Shown here: positions 1 to 14,870 of the stretch, one piece after another | Layout: every line of letters begins with the position of its first letter | Position numbering within the stretch: the first letter of the stretch is position 1 | Origin: Prunella strophiata | Taxonomy: Eukaryota > Chordata > Aves > Passeriformes > Prunellidae | Length of the DNA: 64,000 bases | Direction of reading: 5' to 3' | NCBI GenBank assembly: GCA_036583965.1 | Contig: JAZBQD010000014.1 | Location: 3,814,191 to 3,878,190 of the forward strand | Notes under the pieces: generated by a model | Database searches by the model: none | What the model saw: the letters and a program-made list of their open reading frames with translations, nothing else | Told to the model about the DNA's origin: nothing | Made by a program: the position numbers and the translations under genes

Positions 1-5376
<5,376 letters not shown>

Positions 5377-5662
5377 CACCTTCCACTGCTCATCCCCCCA
5401 AAAACAGCCCCAAGTCAGGGGGCAAATCTGAATTCTCAGGCGTAGTTTGCTGGCGAGAACGTTAGCGTTGGTAGTAGAAAATGAGAGTTGTGCTTTACAG
5501 CGGAGTGTTCCAGGAGGAGCTTGGGCAGCTTTAGGAACCTTTTTGTTGGCTCTGCTTTGCACTCATCTTAATGCCTCAGCCAGCTGTCTCATTTCCACTC
5601 TGATCATGAAAGCAAAAAGGCTTTAAGGTTTTCTAATGGAACTTATTTCTAATGAAAGAAGT

Positions 5663-5732
5663 CTTCTAGTAAAGCTTTGCAACTTTACTTCTAGTAAAGC
5701 CTTACAACTTTACTTCTAGTAAAGCCTTACAA
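5663..5732 (+). repeat. Palindromic 25 bp tandem repeat, about 3 copies
   Basis: Two exact 25 bp copies (5683-5707 and 5708-5732) follow one partial, diverged copy (5663-5682). The core CTTTACTTCTAGTAAAG is an inverted repeat with 7 bp arms and a TCT loop, so each copy can fold as a hairpin. Confidence 0.9.
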
Positions 5733-6199
5733 TACGAGGCCTCAGAGGGAGTATCTGAAGGAATCTGTGGTAGTGCCTCTGGATCCAAAAGCCAAAAAAA
5801 GAAGTTTGCATTCAGTAGGATCTGTGGCAAGTGGTCTGCAAAAGGACTGCTGGGCACACTGGACTTGAGCTGGAGTATGGACATGGCTCAGTTCATTGAT
5901 GCCAAGCCGTGTTCATATCATGTCTGCATTGTCCATTTGTCCTTCCAGGGAGTGTCTTACAGTCCAGCAAGTTAAATGCTTTCTGTTGAGCAGAAATTTT
6001 AATACCAGTTCTGATAAACAGCTAATAGATCAGTTTGATATGATTAGAATAAAATATGCCTAGAAGACTAGCAAATACTTTCTTTCTGCAGATATTCCAT
6101 GGTGTGGGTTACTGCAGATCAAAAAGAACCCCAAGCAATCAAATATTCCACAATATTACTGTATTCCCTTGAGAAAATTAAAAGCTACACAGGGATCCT

Positions 6200-6222
6200 A
6201 AAAAAAAAAAAAAAAAAAAAAA
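6200..6222 (+). repeat. Poly(A) run, 23 bp, intronic
   Basis: A homopolymer of 23 A on the transcribed sense strand within the last SOX5 intron. No upstream body of a retroposed element was recognised. Confidence 0.9.
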
Positions 6223-8789
6223 GCAAAACCAGCAACAAGAGCAGCCCTCTGAAATAATGGAATTTGTGCTCTGTTTATCTGAGTTTGGAATCCTTTCAGT
6301 ATTAACTGGGTTGCACATCTCTCCAGTTAATGGCTGGAAGTAGCACTAAAGGAGAGAATATCTATCCAGTGACTGTTAAGTGTCACCAGACTGTGTTTTG
6401 AACAGCTACAGTGTGCATTGTTAGAATAAGCCGCTCAGCAGAGAAATTTGAGCTGCTTAACCCTGTGGTGCTGGCAGGTCCAGTGATCCCAGTGGTAAGC
6501 ACTGAAACAAACACAGGGAAGTCAGCCAACATTCAGCATCAAGAGATTAAAAAAGAGGAGGGGGCCTTATGGAGAAAGAATAGGTGGCAACAGAGCCCCC
6601 AAAACACTGCTTATCTGGTTAACATGCTTGCCTCATCATGGGGGAAAAAATTAACCTTGTACCGTTGTGCCTACAGAAATTCAGCTTTCCAAACAGGGCT
6701 GACATTGAAATCAAGACATTTCTGGAGGTGATTTGCACTGGGGCAGAGCCCGGGGTGAAATCTCTCTGGGAGCAGCTGACAGAGTGGCCCGTGGCTGCAG
6801 TGGGGCTGCTGTGTGATGTCACCAGGCACAGCACCACAGCTGCATTCCTGGTTTAGGTTCCCCATCTGTTGCATCCACCAGTACAGGTCATTTAGGGCTA
6901 AACTCCCAAACACCAGCCCAGCTCCTGCCTGGGCACCACAGGAAGTGCTTTGTTCAACAGGAGCTGTGGCTGTGCTGGAGGCATCACAGTGGGAAGGACT
7001 GGGAAGTTTTTAATGTTCCCTTTTTCAGTGTCCTTGTCTTCAGTGGTAGCATGGCCTGCTGAGAGCCCTAATACATTACTATCTGAGGACTGCTGCAAGA
7101 TCCTCTGGGCTGGACATCCCATAGAGGTGGAAAAATACTGTTCTTAAATTATTTAATATTTGAAAGGCACTCTGAAAAGCACCATTTAAGTGCAAAGTGT
7201 TCCTATTGTTAAATATTAAAAGCAATTTAAGTGTGCTGAATCTTGTTGCAGAGATGCTGACTCCAGAAAACAAAAGCCTTCCTACTGAATTAAGAATAAA
7301 ATGCAAATTAGATCTGCTCCCTACTTCAAAAGCTGGATCTTCAGCTGAGACAACTTGGGTTGTTTCAGAAACACGGAAACAAGGGCTCTGTGGAGGGAGG
7401 CCTTGCTTGGATGGCAGGCAGGAAGTATCTGAAAATGCAGCAAGCAATTCCAAACAAGTATAAAGCTGCTTGGCAGAGGAAAGTCTTTCAGGATCACTGT
7501 ACTGTGTGAGGCTTACTGTGCAGCCAGGGCACAGGCAGACAGGGGAACAGGGGAGGGTTTCATTCTTAATTAAGAATGTTCATCTCAAGAGACTCTGCCC
7601 TGTCTCCTGTGGCAAGGCTTTTCAGTGCAGATGGACACACTGCTGATGACATTACAATGTGCAGCATGTACTGAGCAGAATTACTGCAATGGAATTACTT
7701 CATGCAGGAAGGCAACAAAAGAAGCATGAATTTTAAACCTCTAGGCTTGTTGGGACTCTGAAGCTTCTCAGGGAAACCAACACTGGTATAACACAGCTAG
7801 TGTTCCTGATGCAAAGGGAATTTCTGTGGCCTGGGATAATTTTTCTTTCATTACTGCAGACAGGATTCCAAGGATTAGATGTAAAGGCATCCTGTAGAAG
7901 ATTTTCTCAAATGCTCATGTTGTTTCCTTGCTTTTTATTTATTTTTCAATAATGCCCACTTCCATTTTAAGTCTGCCTTTTCCCAGTTTTACCCACCTTC
8001 CTTCAGAGAATCTGCTTTTCACAAGGGCTGCTCCCAGTGGAGACTCTTGCCAGTGGAAGGCCTTTAGTGATCCTGTAAACTCATGTTGGCTCCAGAAAGC
8101 CCACTGTTCCTCTCCCTAGTAATAAGCAGGTCCCTGAATGAATGTGGAGTAAGCATTGTCTCTGCTGTCTCCTCATCCACAGGCATTTTCCTGCAGCACC
8201 TTCCCATTCCTGTGCAGTCTACCTGGCCCTTGCTGCCTCTCCCATTGGCAGTTTATGTCTGGTTACTGTGACTCTTATGTCCAGTCCTGATAGCAGGCTG
8301 GATTTTTTAAAAGGAAGCTTTTCAAAATACACAGGTTTTAAGTTGGACCACAGTTGGCAAGCGTGTTTATTTTTGGGTGGCACCAAGCTGATGCAGAAAA
8401 GGAGTTTCCCCCACAGGCAGGCAAGCTGAAGATGTGTAGCCCAAGTACAGCTGGAGATGTGTTGCTGTAGGACACAAACAACATGACACGGACAGCAGCT
8501 CTTTGCAAGGTGCAAGAGAGCAAAGAGAGGAAGTTTATTGAATTCTGACTCCATTTCTATTTTTCTGAAATGCCAGTGTCATTGGAGGGTGACAGTGCCA
8601 CCTCCTCAATGCCACTGGACAACCCAACAGTCCATCAAGTTGCTCGTCCCCCATAGAGGAAAACAAAACAATAAGTTATATACAGAAAGTGTGTGAGGAA
8701 GTTCTGCACAAGAATGTAAACATCAGAAGGCTTTAGAGAAACTTAAAAAATCAGGGTGACAGAGATGCTTACAGAGGTGGGGTTTCCTT

Positions 8790-9462
8790 ACCAGAGGAAT
8801 TGGTTGGGGTTGGTTTGTGGAGCATCTCTCAGTGAGTTTCGAGCGCTGGTACAGGAGTCCTCTGCATGCCCAGAGGCCCTGCTGCTGAGCAGAATTGGTT
8901 GGGGTTGGTTTGTGGAGCATCTCTCAGTGAGTTTCAAGCACTGGTAGAGTTCCTCTGCATGCCCAGAGTCCCTGCTGTTGAGCAGACTTGGTTGGGGTTG
9001 GTTTGTGGTGCATCTCTCGTTGAGTTTTGAGCGCTGGTGCAGGAGTTCCTCTGCATGCCCAGTCCCTGCTGTTGAGCAGAATTGGTTGGGGTTGGTTTGT
9101 GGAGCATTGCTTGGTGAGTTTCAAGCACTAGTACAGGAGTTCCTCTGCATGCCCAGAGTCCCTGCTGCTGCTGAGCAGACTTGGTCGGGGTTGGTTTGTG
9201 GTGCATCTCTCGATGAGTTTCGAGCGCTCTTGCAGGAGTTCTCTGCATGCCCAGAGCTCCTGCTGTTGAGCAGAATTGGTTGGGGTTGGTTTGTGGAGCA
9301 TTGCTTGGTGAGTTTCAAGCACTAGTACAGGAGTTCTCTGCATGCCCAGAGCTCCTGCTGTTGAGCAGAATTGGTTGGGGTTGGTTTGTGGCGCATCTCT
9401 CGATGAGTTTCGAGCGCTCTTGCAGGAGTTCTCTGCATGCCCAGAGTCCCTGCTGCCGAGCT
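8790..9462 (+). repeat. Intronic minisatellite, 94-95 bp unit, 7 copies
   Basis: Seven units begin with GA(A/C)TTGGTTGGGGTTGG at about 8797, 8892, 8985, 9079, 9178, 9273 and 9368 (spacings 93-99 bp). Each unit holds, in order, a G-rich block GGTTGGGGTTGGTTTGTGG, a segment with GAGTTT(C/T)(G/A)AGC, and CTCTGCATGCCCAGAG. Copies differ by point changes and small indels, for example an extra CTG in the fifth. TGCATG occurs once per copy (8863, 8956, 9052, 9146, 9244, 9339, 9434). The array ends about 55 bp from the terminal-exon acceptor. Open frames on both strands here follow from the repeat and do not suggest a gene. Confidence 0.93.
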
Positions 9463-9518
9463 CATTCTCCTCATGTTCCGCGCAGCATTCCAACCTCCCT
9501 TGCTCTCTCCTCCGGCAG

Positions 9519-9822
9519 GCAACAGGCACAGCTGCCGCTGGCCACGGCGGGCGTGGTGTACCCGGGAGCCATCGCCATGGCGGGCATGCCCTCGCCGCAC
9601 CTGCCCTCGGAGCACTCCAGCGTGTCCAGCAGCCCCGAGCCCGCCATGCCCGTCATCCAGAGCGCCTTCGGGCCCAAGGGCGACGAGCCGCTCGTCAAGG
9701 AGGAGATGCAGCCCGACGACGTCAACGGCGAGATCTACGACGAGTACGACGAGGAGGAGGACGACCCCGAGGCGGACTATGGCAGTGACAGTGAAAACCA
9801 CATCGCGGGCCAGGCCAACTGA
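9519..9822 (+). CDS. SOX5: SOX5 terminal coding exon with stop codon
   Basis: The exon starts with the last base of the split Gly codon and encodes 100 further residues before TGA at 9820-9822. It begins [20 protein letters not shown] and continues [20 protein letters not shown], the serine/proline-rich segment typical of SOX5. It ends in an acidic tail with DEYDEEEDD followed by [15 protein letters not shown], the canonical SOX5 C-terminus. SOX6 and SOX13 have different tails. The acidic C-terminus is outside the DNA-binding domain; SoxD proteins lack a strong activation domain and work with partners. The middle part ([20 protein letters not shown]) appears to carry several substitutions relative to the mammalian SOX5 I remember, many of a kind that raise GC. 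The exon is CpG-dense and GC3-rich. The phase matches the donor at 5371, which supports the gene model. Confidence 0.93.
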
Positions 9823-10162
9823 TGGGGCCCTGCTCGCCGCCCGCGGGACTCCCAGGAGCAAAGGAAACAAACAGACAGACAGAGCCCCGCCTGGTTTATC
9901 CTCGCCAGTGGCCAAGCACATTAACTTTCTCATACACTGACTGTTACTTTAACTGTTAGTCTTAACTAGTTGGGACATCAGCTGACTAATAGACATCAGC
10001 CTGCACCAGAAGAAAAAAGGCTCAGAAGAAAGGAGACAAAGACAACGACAACAACAACAGAATGATATAAGCTATGGGTAAAATAATGCCAGTAATTCAG
10101 CTGCTATACCCAAGCACTGAAGTCTTACCCGTTGACCTTTTATTATTATTATTTTTTTTTCA

Positions 10163-10168
10163 AATAAA
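10163..10168 (+). terminator. SOX5: Proximal poly(A) signal AATAAA
   Basis: A canonical hexamer 341 bp after the stop codon, preceded by a T-rich stretch (10149-10160) and followed by TGGCTGTTTGTTCTA, a plausible G/U-rich downstream element. This would give a short-UTR isoform. Confidence 0.5.
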
Positions 10169-10355
10169 CTTTATGGCTGTTTGTTCTACAATGTTCTAGA
10201 AATTCTCACTCAGGTACACAGTGCCAACAAGTGGCTTGTGAATGTGTTTTGTTGTTTTGTGCTACAGTTTAAAGAGAAATAATTTTTTTTTTTTTTTTGG
10301 TAATGCACCTGACAGGAAAAAAAAAAAGAAGATAAAATTCCTTTTAACCCCCTCT

Positions 10356-10408
10356 GTCTCCTCCTCCTCCTCCTCCTCTTCCTCCTCTTCTTCCTTTTCC
10401 TCCTCCTC
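10356..10408 (+). repeat. TCC-rich (pyrimidine) microsatellite
   Basis: An interrupted (TCC)n/(TTCC)n tract in the proximal 3'UTR. The strand is all pyrimidine over most of its length, which allows triplex formation. The minus-strand frame gives an artefactual Arg/Lys-rich peptide. Confidence 0.9.
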
Positions 10409-10797
10409 CCTGTCAAATCTGGGTCAGAAGTGTGTGTGTGTGCGTGCCTGTGCGCGTGGCTGGCAAGGAAGGAAGTGGGGAGTCTTTCTGTTAACCCCAA
10501 CAAGCATTTCCTTTCAAGAGAGGACTTCTCTTCATCAGTTGCACACCATACTGAGTCTTTGAGCAAGTGCCAAATTTGTACTAAAGCGCTGAACTAGCCC
10601 AATTTGCTTTTTTTAGGTTGGTCTTTTGTTTTTGTTTTCCTTTTCATTTGCTTCTTGCTCTGTCTTCAGTTAGGACAGTGTTATATCTTAGACAATCCCT
10701 TGAAGAACCTGATATACCAGCAGCTGGTGAGATTAGACATATATTTTTGGTTTTGCTTTTGCTTTTTAAAGGAAACTGTAGGTGCTGTTCTCAGGTG

Positions 10798-10828
10798 AAA
10801 AAAAAAAAAGAGAGAGAGAGAGAGAGAC
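10798..10828 (+). repeat. A12 plus (GA)n microsatellite
   Basis: A run of about 12 A followed by about nine GA dinucleotides within the 3'UTR. Confidence 0.9.
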
Positions 10829-12167
10829 ATAAGAAATTTAGAGAAAAAATATTTTATGGTCTTGGATTTTCATGTGTGCGTGTTTATGGTACTAATAAGA
10901 ATAACCTTGGACTATCATGAGCAAAAAGCATGTTCCAGAATGAAGTCCTGCACCCTCCAAGTGACTTGGTCTGTAAGAAACCTTTTCTTTTAGTTTGCAC
11001 TTCAAGTGGCAGCATAAACAACATAAAAGGCTTGTCCAAAATGTGGTTTGCTCTGCACGGGACACAGCAACTGGGAATGTTACCAAGAACATAATTCACT
11101 TACCACCAACTGGGCCCAGTTCTGATGAACTCGTGCCTTCAGGGTGGTTGAGTACTGATTTCTGATTCAAAAGACAATTTTTTTTTTTCCCATTGACTTC
11201 TTTTGCTCCTGTGCACTGGCAGAAATTCTTTTTTTATCAGTGGGCTGTTTGTGTGGGAAGGAAGGCTAACAGCTGTGAGGAGATTTCTGTATTCTGAGTG
11301 GGGTTACAAGAACCCAGACCAGTGCAGTGCTGAGTTTCCCTCACTGCTGCCTCTCACAGCTGAAAAACCATTCTCCTGTGCTAGACCATTTCCAGTCTTG
11401 CTGTAGAGCACTCCCATGGCTTGGGCAGTTTTGTCTTCCTTGGGCAGCCACAGCTGGATGAGGAAGGTGTCTGGGAGCTGCTCTGTGCCCTGCAGAGGAA
11501 GCTCTTGGCATCGTGCTGGACAAAAACCTTCCTCTGAATTGTTTCTCTACCTGAGGATGCCAGCCTTGTGTTGCTTCCTAGTAAATCCCTGCTCCAAGAG
11601 GGAGCTGCATTGCTGTTGTTACCACCTCTGACTTGTAAAATCAGCCCCACACATCTCGGTGGCACTGAGATCAGCCCAAGCACTCACAGAGCCCTGGTCT
11701 CCTCTGCTTGGCAGCACTGATTCTGCCAACAGTCCCTCCATCAGGCCAATCCAGCCCTTGGTGCCAGGTGCAGGACGATGAACAGGACAGGTAGGAAGGG
11801 GGGAAATGCCTTTCTTTGCCTCTGGAAATCCCACTTGAAGTGTAACTTGACCCCTGCAGACCTCGTGCAAAGCAAAAAGCAAATGCCATTGAACACTTAG
11901 GACAATACTCCGATGTTTGGGCACGTGACAGTTTTACCCTCCCACATCTCTTCTCCTTTCTTCTGTTTTCCCTGTTTTGATTTCCACCTCTGCTTTGAAA
12001 AATTCTTTTCTGTTTTCTCTCTCTCAGAAGATTTGCTCTGAAATTATGCTTGGAGTAGCTGATCATATCCTCCGTGTCAGAGAGGGTTCTTTTTTGTTTG
12101 TATTTTATGACTGTGTTGGGGTTTTTTTTTCAGTTGAACTGCCTCTTCTTGCTAGTGTTGAATGGTA

Positions 12168-12188
12168 ATTATAATAATAATAATAATG
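12168..12188 (+). repeat. Short (AAT)n microsatellite
   Basis: About five ATA/AAT trinucleotides in the 3'UTR region, followed at 12232-12242 by a short run of C. Confidence 0.8.
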
Positions 12189-12335
12189 GTCAGCTGTTCC
12201 CAGATTAGTAAATTATGTATAATTTATTTACACCCCCCCCCCTTTTTTAACTTTATTTTATTCTGTTCTAATTTGGCAGTGCAGCAAATGAAGCTGTTAG
12301 GCTATTTAAAATGGATACCCCTCCCCACCTTACCT

Positions 12336-12373
12336 TTTTATATATATATAAATATATATATATATATACATAT
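12336..12373 (+). repeat. (TA)n microsatellite
   Basis: Nearly uninterrupted alternating TA over about 38 bp, with one AAA interruption, in the inferred 3'UTR. Confidence 0.9.
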
Positions 12374-12829
12374 GAAAACAAATCGCTTCTTCTTCTGCTC
12401 ACACCATTTCTCTTTCTTTTATTTTAATTTTGGCCCCAGCCATGTCAACTTCTGATGTTTATTATGATGGAGTGAATTAATGGGAGTGTTGTTTTCAATC
12501 TTAATTAACTTCTGCTCTCTCATCACTCATTTTAGTTATTTAATTACACCAGTCATCTAGAGCCAATTTTTTTGAAGCACTCTGTTTGGATAAGAAGGAA
12601 AAAAAAATAGACAATTGTTTTTATATCATTATTATGTACAATGTGAAAACAGATATTTGCTCCTTTTTATTTTATTTTTTTTTTAACTTTTAAATTTGTT
12701 CCCTGTCTTTGTGAACAAATTACTTCTGACTCTTGTGGGTTCACCTCACATTTGCTGGATGCTTGATTTCCACCACAGTTGAGAGACTCTCTGGTTCAAT
12801 TGTGTCACTTCAGGCGACCAGGACACTTT

Positions 12830-13260
12830 GTTTTAGCTCCAGGTAGGTGCCACGCTGCCAGCTGGGGCTGGGGCAAGCCTTGGCTGGCAAGGCTCCATGG
12901 GAAGGGGGCCCTTGGGCTTCAGTGGCACCGAGTTCCAGCCCTGAATGCCATGGGAGAGGCTGCTGGGGGCAGCCTGGTGTCCCTGGCACCAGGGTGGGGC
13001 AGTGCCTGGTGTCCCCAGCCTGGTGTCCCTGGGCACAGCAGGGTGGGGCAGTGCCTGGTGTCCCCAGCCTGGTGTCCCCAGGCTACAGGGTGGGGCAGAG
13101 CCCTCCCAGGAGCCCCCAGCTCTCCCCAGTGCCCCTCCAGGGCTGACTCTGTGCCATGCCTGTTCCCCTGGAGGGGCTGTGCCCCAGCCTGCCCTCCCTG
13201 GGGCAGTGGGAGCAGGCTGCTGTAGCACACTGTCCCCCTCCTCCACGGCTGGGATGTTGA
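12830..13260 (+). repeat. GC-rich block with a 48 bp tandem repeat (about 2.5 copies)
   Basis: GC-rich sequence within an otherwise AT-rich UTR. Units start with GGGTGGGGCAG at about 12992, 13041 and 13088 and contain TGGTGTCCCCAGCCTGGTGT. The open frames on both strands here come from the composition and have no domain. Confidence 0.8.
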
Positions 13261-13287
13261 AACCGATGCAGAAGTGTTAAAAAGGAA

Positions 13288-13293
13288 AATAAA
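13288..13293 (+). terminator. SOX5: Candidate internal poly(A) signal AATAAA
   Basis: A hexamer just after the GC-rich block. The downstream sequence is not clearly G/U-rich, so its use is uncertain. Confidence 0.25.
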
Positions 13294-13544
13294 AGAGGCC
13301 AAAAGATGAAGATATAAATTTCTTAAAAATGGCTCTGGGGTTCCAAACCAGCAAAATGCTTAACATCCATGCTAGTGTTTTCTTAGGTCCAAGGATGAGC
13401 TCCCATATATCCTTCAGCAGTAGAAGACCAGATTTGAAAATAGGGTACTGTTTGTCCCTCCTGAATTTTCTGGGAAAAAAAAAAAAAACCAACAAAACTA
13501 AAAAACAAAACATGCATTTATAAAAATTATCTTTTTGTCTTGTT

Positions 13545-13546
<2 letters not shown>

Positions 13547-13583
<37 letters not shown>
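13547..13583 (+). repeat. Poly(T) run, 37 bp
   Basis: An uninterrupted run of 37 T on the sense strand. It could be the A-tail of a minus-strand retroposon, but no recognisable element body was found beside it. Confidence 0.92.
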
Positions 13584-14726
13584 CCTGGGCTCTGTGCCCT
13601 GGAGCATGTAGAAAAGCCAGGTTAGAAGAGATTAGGATTTATTAACCTGGAAGCTCACTGAGGCCCTAATGCCAGGGTGGGCTCTGTTCCCCTCTTCCCT
13701 GGGAAGCTGGCGAGGCAGGATGCTCCTGGGGAGTTTGAGAAACAACATCTCCAGCAGTGGGGAAAAGGGGAAAAGAAAGGAAAAAAACTGAGGCACTTGC
13801 TTCTAAGCTCAATTAAATAACACAGAGTATATCCTTTTTTCCATTTATTCATGCCTTATATTAGTAAAATAGGATTTTTAAGTGCATTTAACATCTTTAT
13901 CTAACCGTTCCACTATATTAATCAGGCCCCCAGAAAAGAACACTAGCTATTATTATAGCATTTAATTAGTTTTGTAACCAAATCCTCTTATTATGAATGC
14001 ATATGGAAGAAATTCTTTCTTCGAAGACATTATTTCAAAGATTTGGTTACTGCAGTAGACTGTCTTTAATTAAATCATTTTTTAGAAAGTAAATTGTCTT
14101 TAACCTTTTTACAGCACATTTTCAGAGCTTTTTCTTTTTAATCCAAAGAGATGAGCTGTTATTGTCCCCGAAGAAGCCTCTGACATCACATTTGTAGCAT
14201 CAGAAATAATTACACTCCGTGGAAATGTAGGTCTTCCTGAGCAAGAATTCCTCTGCTGTAAGGAAAGGCAGCTGTGTGGGATCTGGGACGTTCCAGGGCA
14301 CAATGTGTGGGATAGGAAGTTTCTTTGTCTGACCACTTCTCGGTAGAACCATCCCTTCCGTTTTGCAAATAACTGTGTAATTCACTAGATGTGGATTCAA
14401 GTGTATCCTCAATTCACAGGGCATGGGCTGTCTGTTTAGCTTGGTTTATATTTACATTTTTTCGACTTTATCTTAACTTGTCAGTTTCCCAGATTGAAGA
14501 ACATGTCAAGTTCGTTTTTTCTACTGACTGATTTCTCTACTCCCCAGTGTTTTTTGTCACTGGTTTGCTGAAACAGTATTTATATAGCTCCATTGGCTCT
14601 AAAGCTCTTACTCCTTCTAACGTTTTGGATTTTACAAGTGAAATGAAAATAGAAAAGAAATAGAGACAATCAAATGCCTGGAGCTTAAAACAAAGTATGT
14701 GCAACCTACCATCTCACTTGAAATTT

Positions 14727-14732
14727 AATAAA
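14727..14732 (+). terminator. SOX5: Candidate poly(A) signal AATAAA
   Basis: A hexamer in very AT-rich sequence about 120 bp before the one at 14849. The two may act as alternative or redundant signals. Confidence 0.3.
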
Positions 14733-14743
14733 AGAAATAATTA

Positions 14744-14751
14744 TGTAAATA
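14744..14751 (+). promoter_or_regulatory. Pumilio-type element TGTAAATA in the 3'UTR
   Basis: An exact match to the PUM-binding consensus TGTANATA, close to the inferred distal poly(A) signals. A chance match is possible in AT-rich sequence. Confidence 0.35.
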
Positions 14752-14848
14752 TAACATAGAGTTATAGATTTATATTTTGTTCATAACACATAGTGTAATA
14801 TAAGTTGTATATTTTCATGTTTTGGTTTTATGTTATCATTCATGCCAC

Positions 14849-14854
14849 AATAAA
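14849..14854 (+). terminator. SOX5: Candidate distal poly(A) signal AATAAA
   Basis: This is the last hexamer in the AT-rich UTR-like region. It is followed by A9, then a strongly G/T-rich stretch (about 14918-14952) that could serve as a downstream element, although it lies farther away than usual. Confidence 0.45.
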
Positions 14855-14870
14855 TGAAAAAAAAACAGGA

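Larger units (their letters stand above)
9823..14870 (+). other. SOX5: SOX5 3' untranslated region (distal end inferred)
   Basis: AT-rich sequence after the TGA with no coding frame. It opens with a CpG-rich stretch to about 9900, then a segment I recall as similar to mammalian SOX5 3'UTR (around 9925-10010). It includes TCC and GA microsatellites, a TA repeat, a GC-rich block (12830-13260), a T37 run (13547-13583), and AT-rich unique sequence at 13840-14110 and 14450-14870. Candidate poly(A) signals are at 10163, 13288, 14727 and 14849. An end near 14870 would give a UTR of about 5 kb, which I judge plausible for SOX5, but the true end cannot be fixed from sequence alone. Confidence 0.5.

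Noticed and set aside
9322..9933. 203-residue minus-strand frame over the SOX5 terminal exon
   Set aside because: It is an antisense shadow of the GC-rich SOX5 exon and the adjacent minisatellite.
13547..13583. Poly(T) as the tail of a minus-strand retroposon
   Set aside because: No LINE, SINE or processed-gene body was recognisable next to it, so it is listed only as a homopolymer.
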